This document shows positions 4,802-5,070 of a DNA stretch of 5,070 bases, in pieces. Location: NCBI GenBank assembly GCA_012799845.1, contig JAAZKL010000385.1, forward strand, positions 1 to 5,070, written 5' to 3'. A program made the position numbers and the translations under genes. The notes beneath the pieces were generated by a model. That model was not told the origin of the DNA. It worked only from the letters and a program-made list of their open reading frames with translations, and did not search any database. The stretch comes from Clostridiaceae bacterium (lineage in GTDB: Bacteria; Bacillota; Clostridia; Acetivibrionales; DTU013). Within the stretch, counting starts at the first letter, position 1; each line of letters opens with the position of its first letter.

Positions 4802-5070
4802 ATGGAAAACAAACAAAGCTCGGGCGGCAGGGCCGAATTGATTTCCAGGACTGCAAATGCGGCAAGTAAAGCTGCTGCCGTTCATCAACTGATAAATGCC
4901 ATCGTATCGCTTATATTGTTTCTTGCTTTCGCCGCCGGGTTCGCCTATATAGGGGTGCCATGGTACTTCTGCCTCGGTATCGCTGTCATCGCGTTTATCT
5001 TCTTTGCGGTGAGCATCATACGCTACCGGAGGATCATAACCGCATTGGGCAAAACGGACAGCACCGATGC
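4802..5070 (+). CDS. Unrecognised small membrane protein, two predicted transmembrane helices, cut by the right edge
   Basis: The frame is open from the ATG at 4802 to the window end, giving 89 residues with no stop. An N-terminal hydrophilic, alanine-rich stretch (1-29, SRTANAASKAAAVHQ) precedes one hydrophobic segment at about 31-50 (INAIVSLILFLAFAAGFAYI). A short turn containing GVPWYF follows, then a second segment at about 56-73 (FCLGIAVIAFIFFAVSII). After this comes the basic stretch RYRRII (74-79), which should stay in the cytoplasm; that predicts a helical hairpin with both ends inside. I do not recognise the family. The perfect ribosome binding site and codon use support a real gene. 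It is transcribed away from the AraC-family gene, which may or may not regulate it. Confidence 0.75.
   Translation, partial: MENKQSSGGRAELISRTANAASKAAAVHQLINAIVSLILFLAFAAGFAYIGVPWYFCLGIAVIAFIFFAVSIIRYRRIITALGKTDSTD

Noticed and set aside
4685..4888. Minus-strand 67-codon frame across the divergent region
   Set aside because: It overlaps the well-supported start of the plus-strand membrane-protein gene and has no evident ribosome binding site.

Overview
The window looks like chromosomal DNA of a plant-polysaccharide-using member of Bacillota, most likely a clostridium. The evidence is AGGAGG-type ribosome binding sites, near-consensus sigma-A promoters, intrinsic terminators, and proteins whose closest remembered relatives are Gram-positive. 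No tRNA, rRNA, CRISPR array, insertion sequence or phage gene is visible.

Layout from left to right. Positions 1-129 (minus strand) hold the 5' end of a LUD-domain (LutC/DUF162-like, 'lactate utilization') gene. It appears to be broken by a one-base frameshift near 75-81. It has its own extended -10 promoter (175-183), and directly upstream lies an uninterrupted array of twenty 7-bp CATGNNN-type units (219-358). A long-stem terminator (431-496) ends the next gene, a cytoplasmic GH51 alpha-L-arabinofuranosidase (537-2012, minus). That gene is preceded by a perfect TTGACA-N17-TATAAT promoter with a 14-bp perfect palindrome just downstream of the -10, a typical LacI-family operator position. After a spacer and a bidirectional terminator (2263-2303) comes a LacI-family regulator (2448-3491, minus, probably TTG start). 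Its last codons and stop are repeated about six times in its 3' untranslated region. Next is an AraC-family regulator (3643-4503, minus). A divergent intergenic region with two pairs of direct repeats separates it from an unrecognised two-helix membrane protein that runs off the right edge on the plus strand.

How the parts fit: the LacI-family protein is the obvious candidate to bind the palindrome and repress the arabinofuranosidase until an arabinose-containing sugar appears. The AraC-family protein may add a second input. No sugar transporter lies inside the window. The enzyme, both regulators and the promoter architecture are ordinary. The least ordinary items are the heptanucleotide array in front of the LUD promoter, the amplified 3' end of the lacI-type gene, and the frameshift. 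I see no convincing new multi-gene system.
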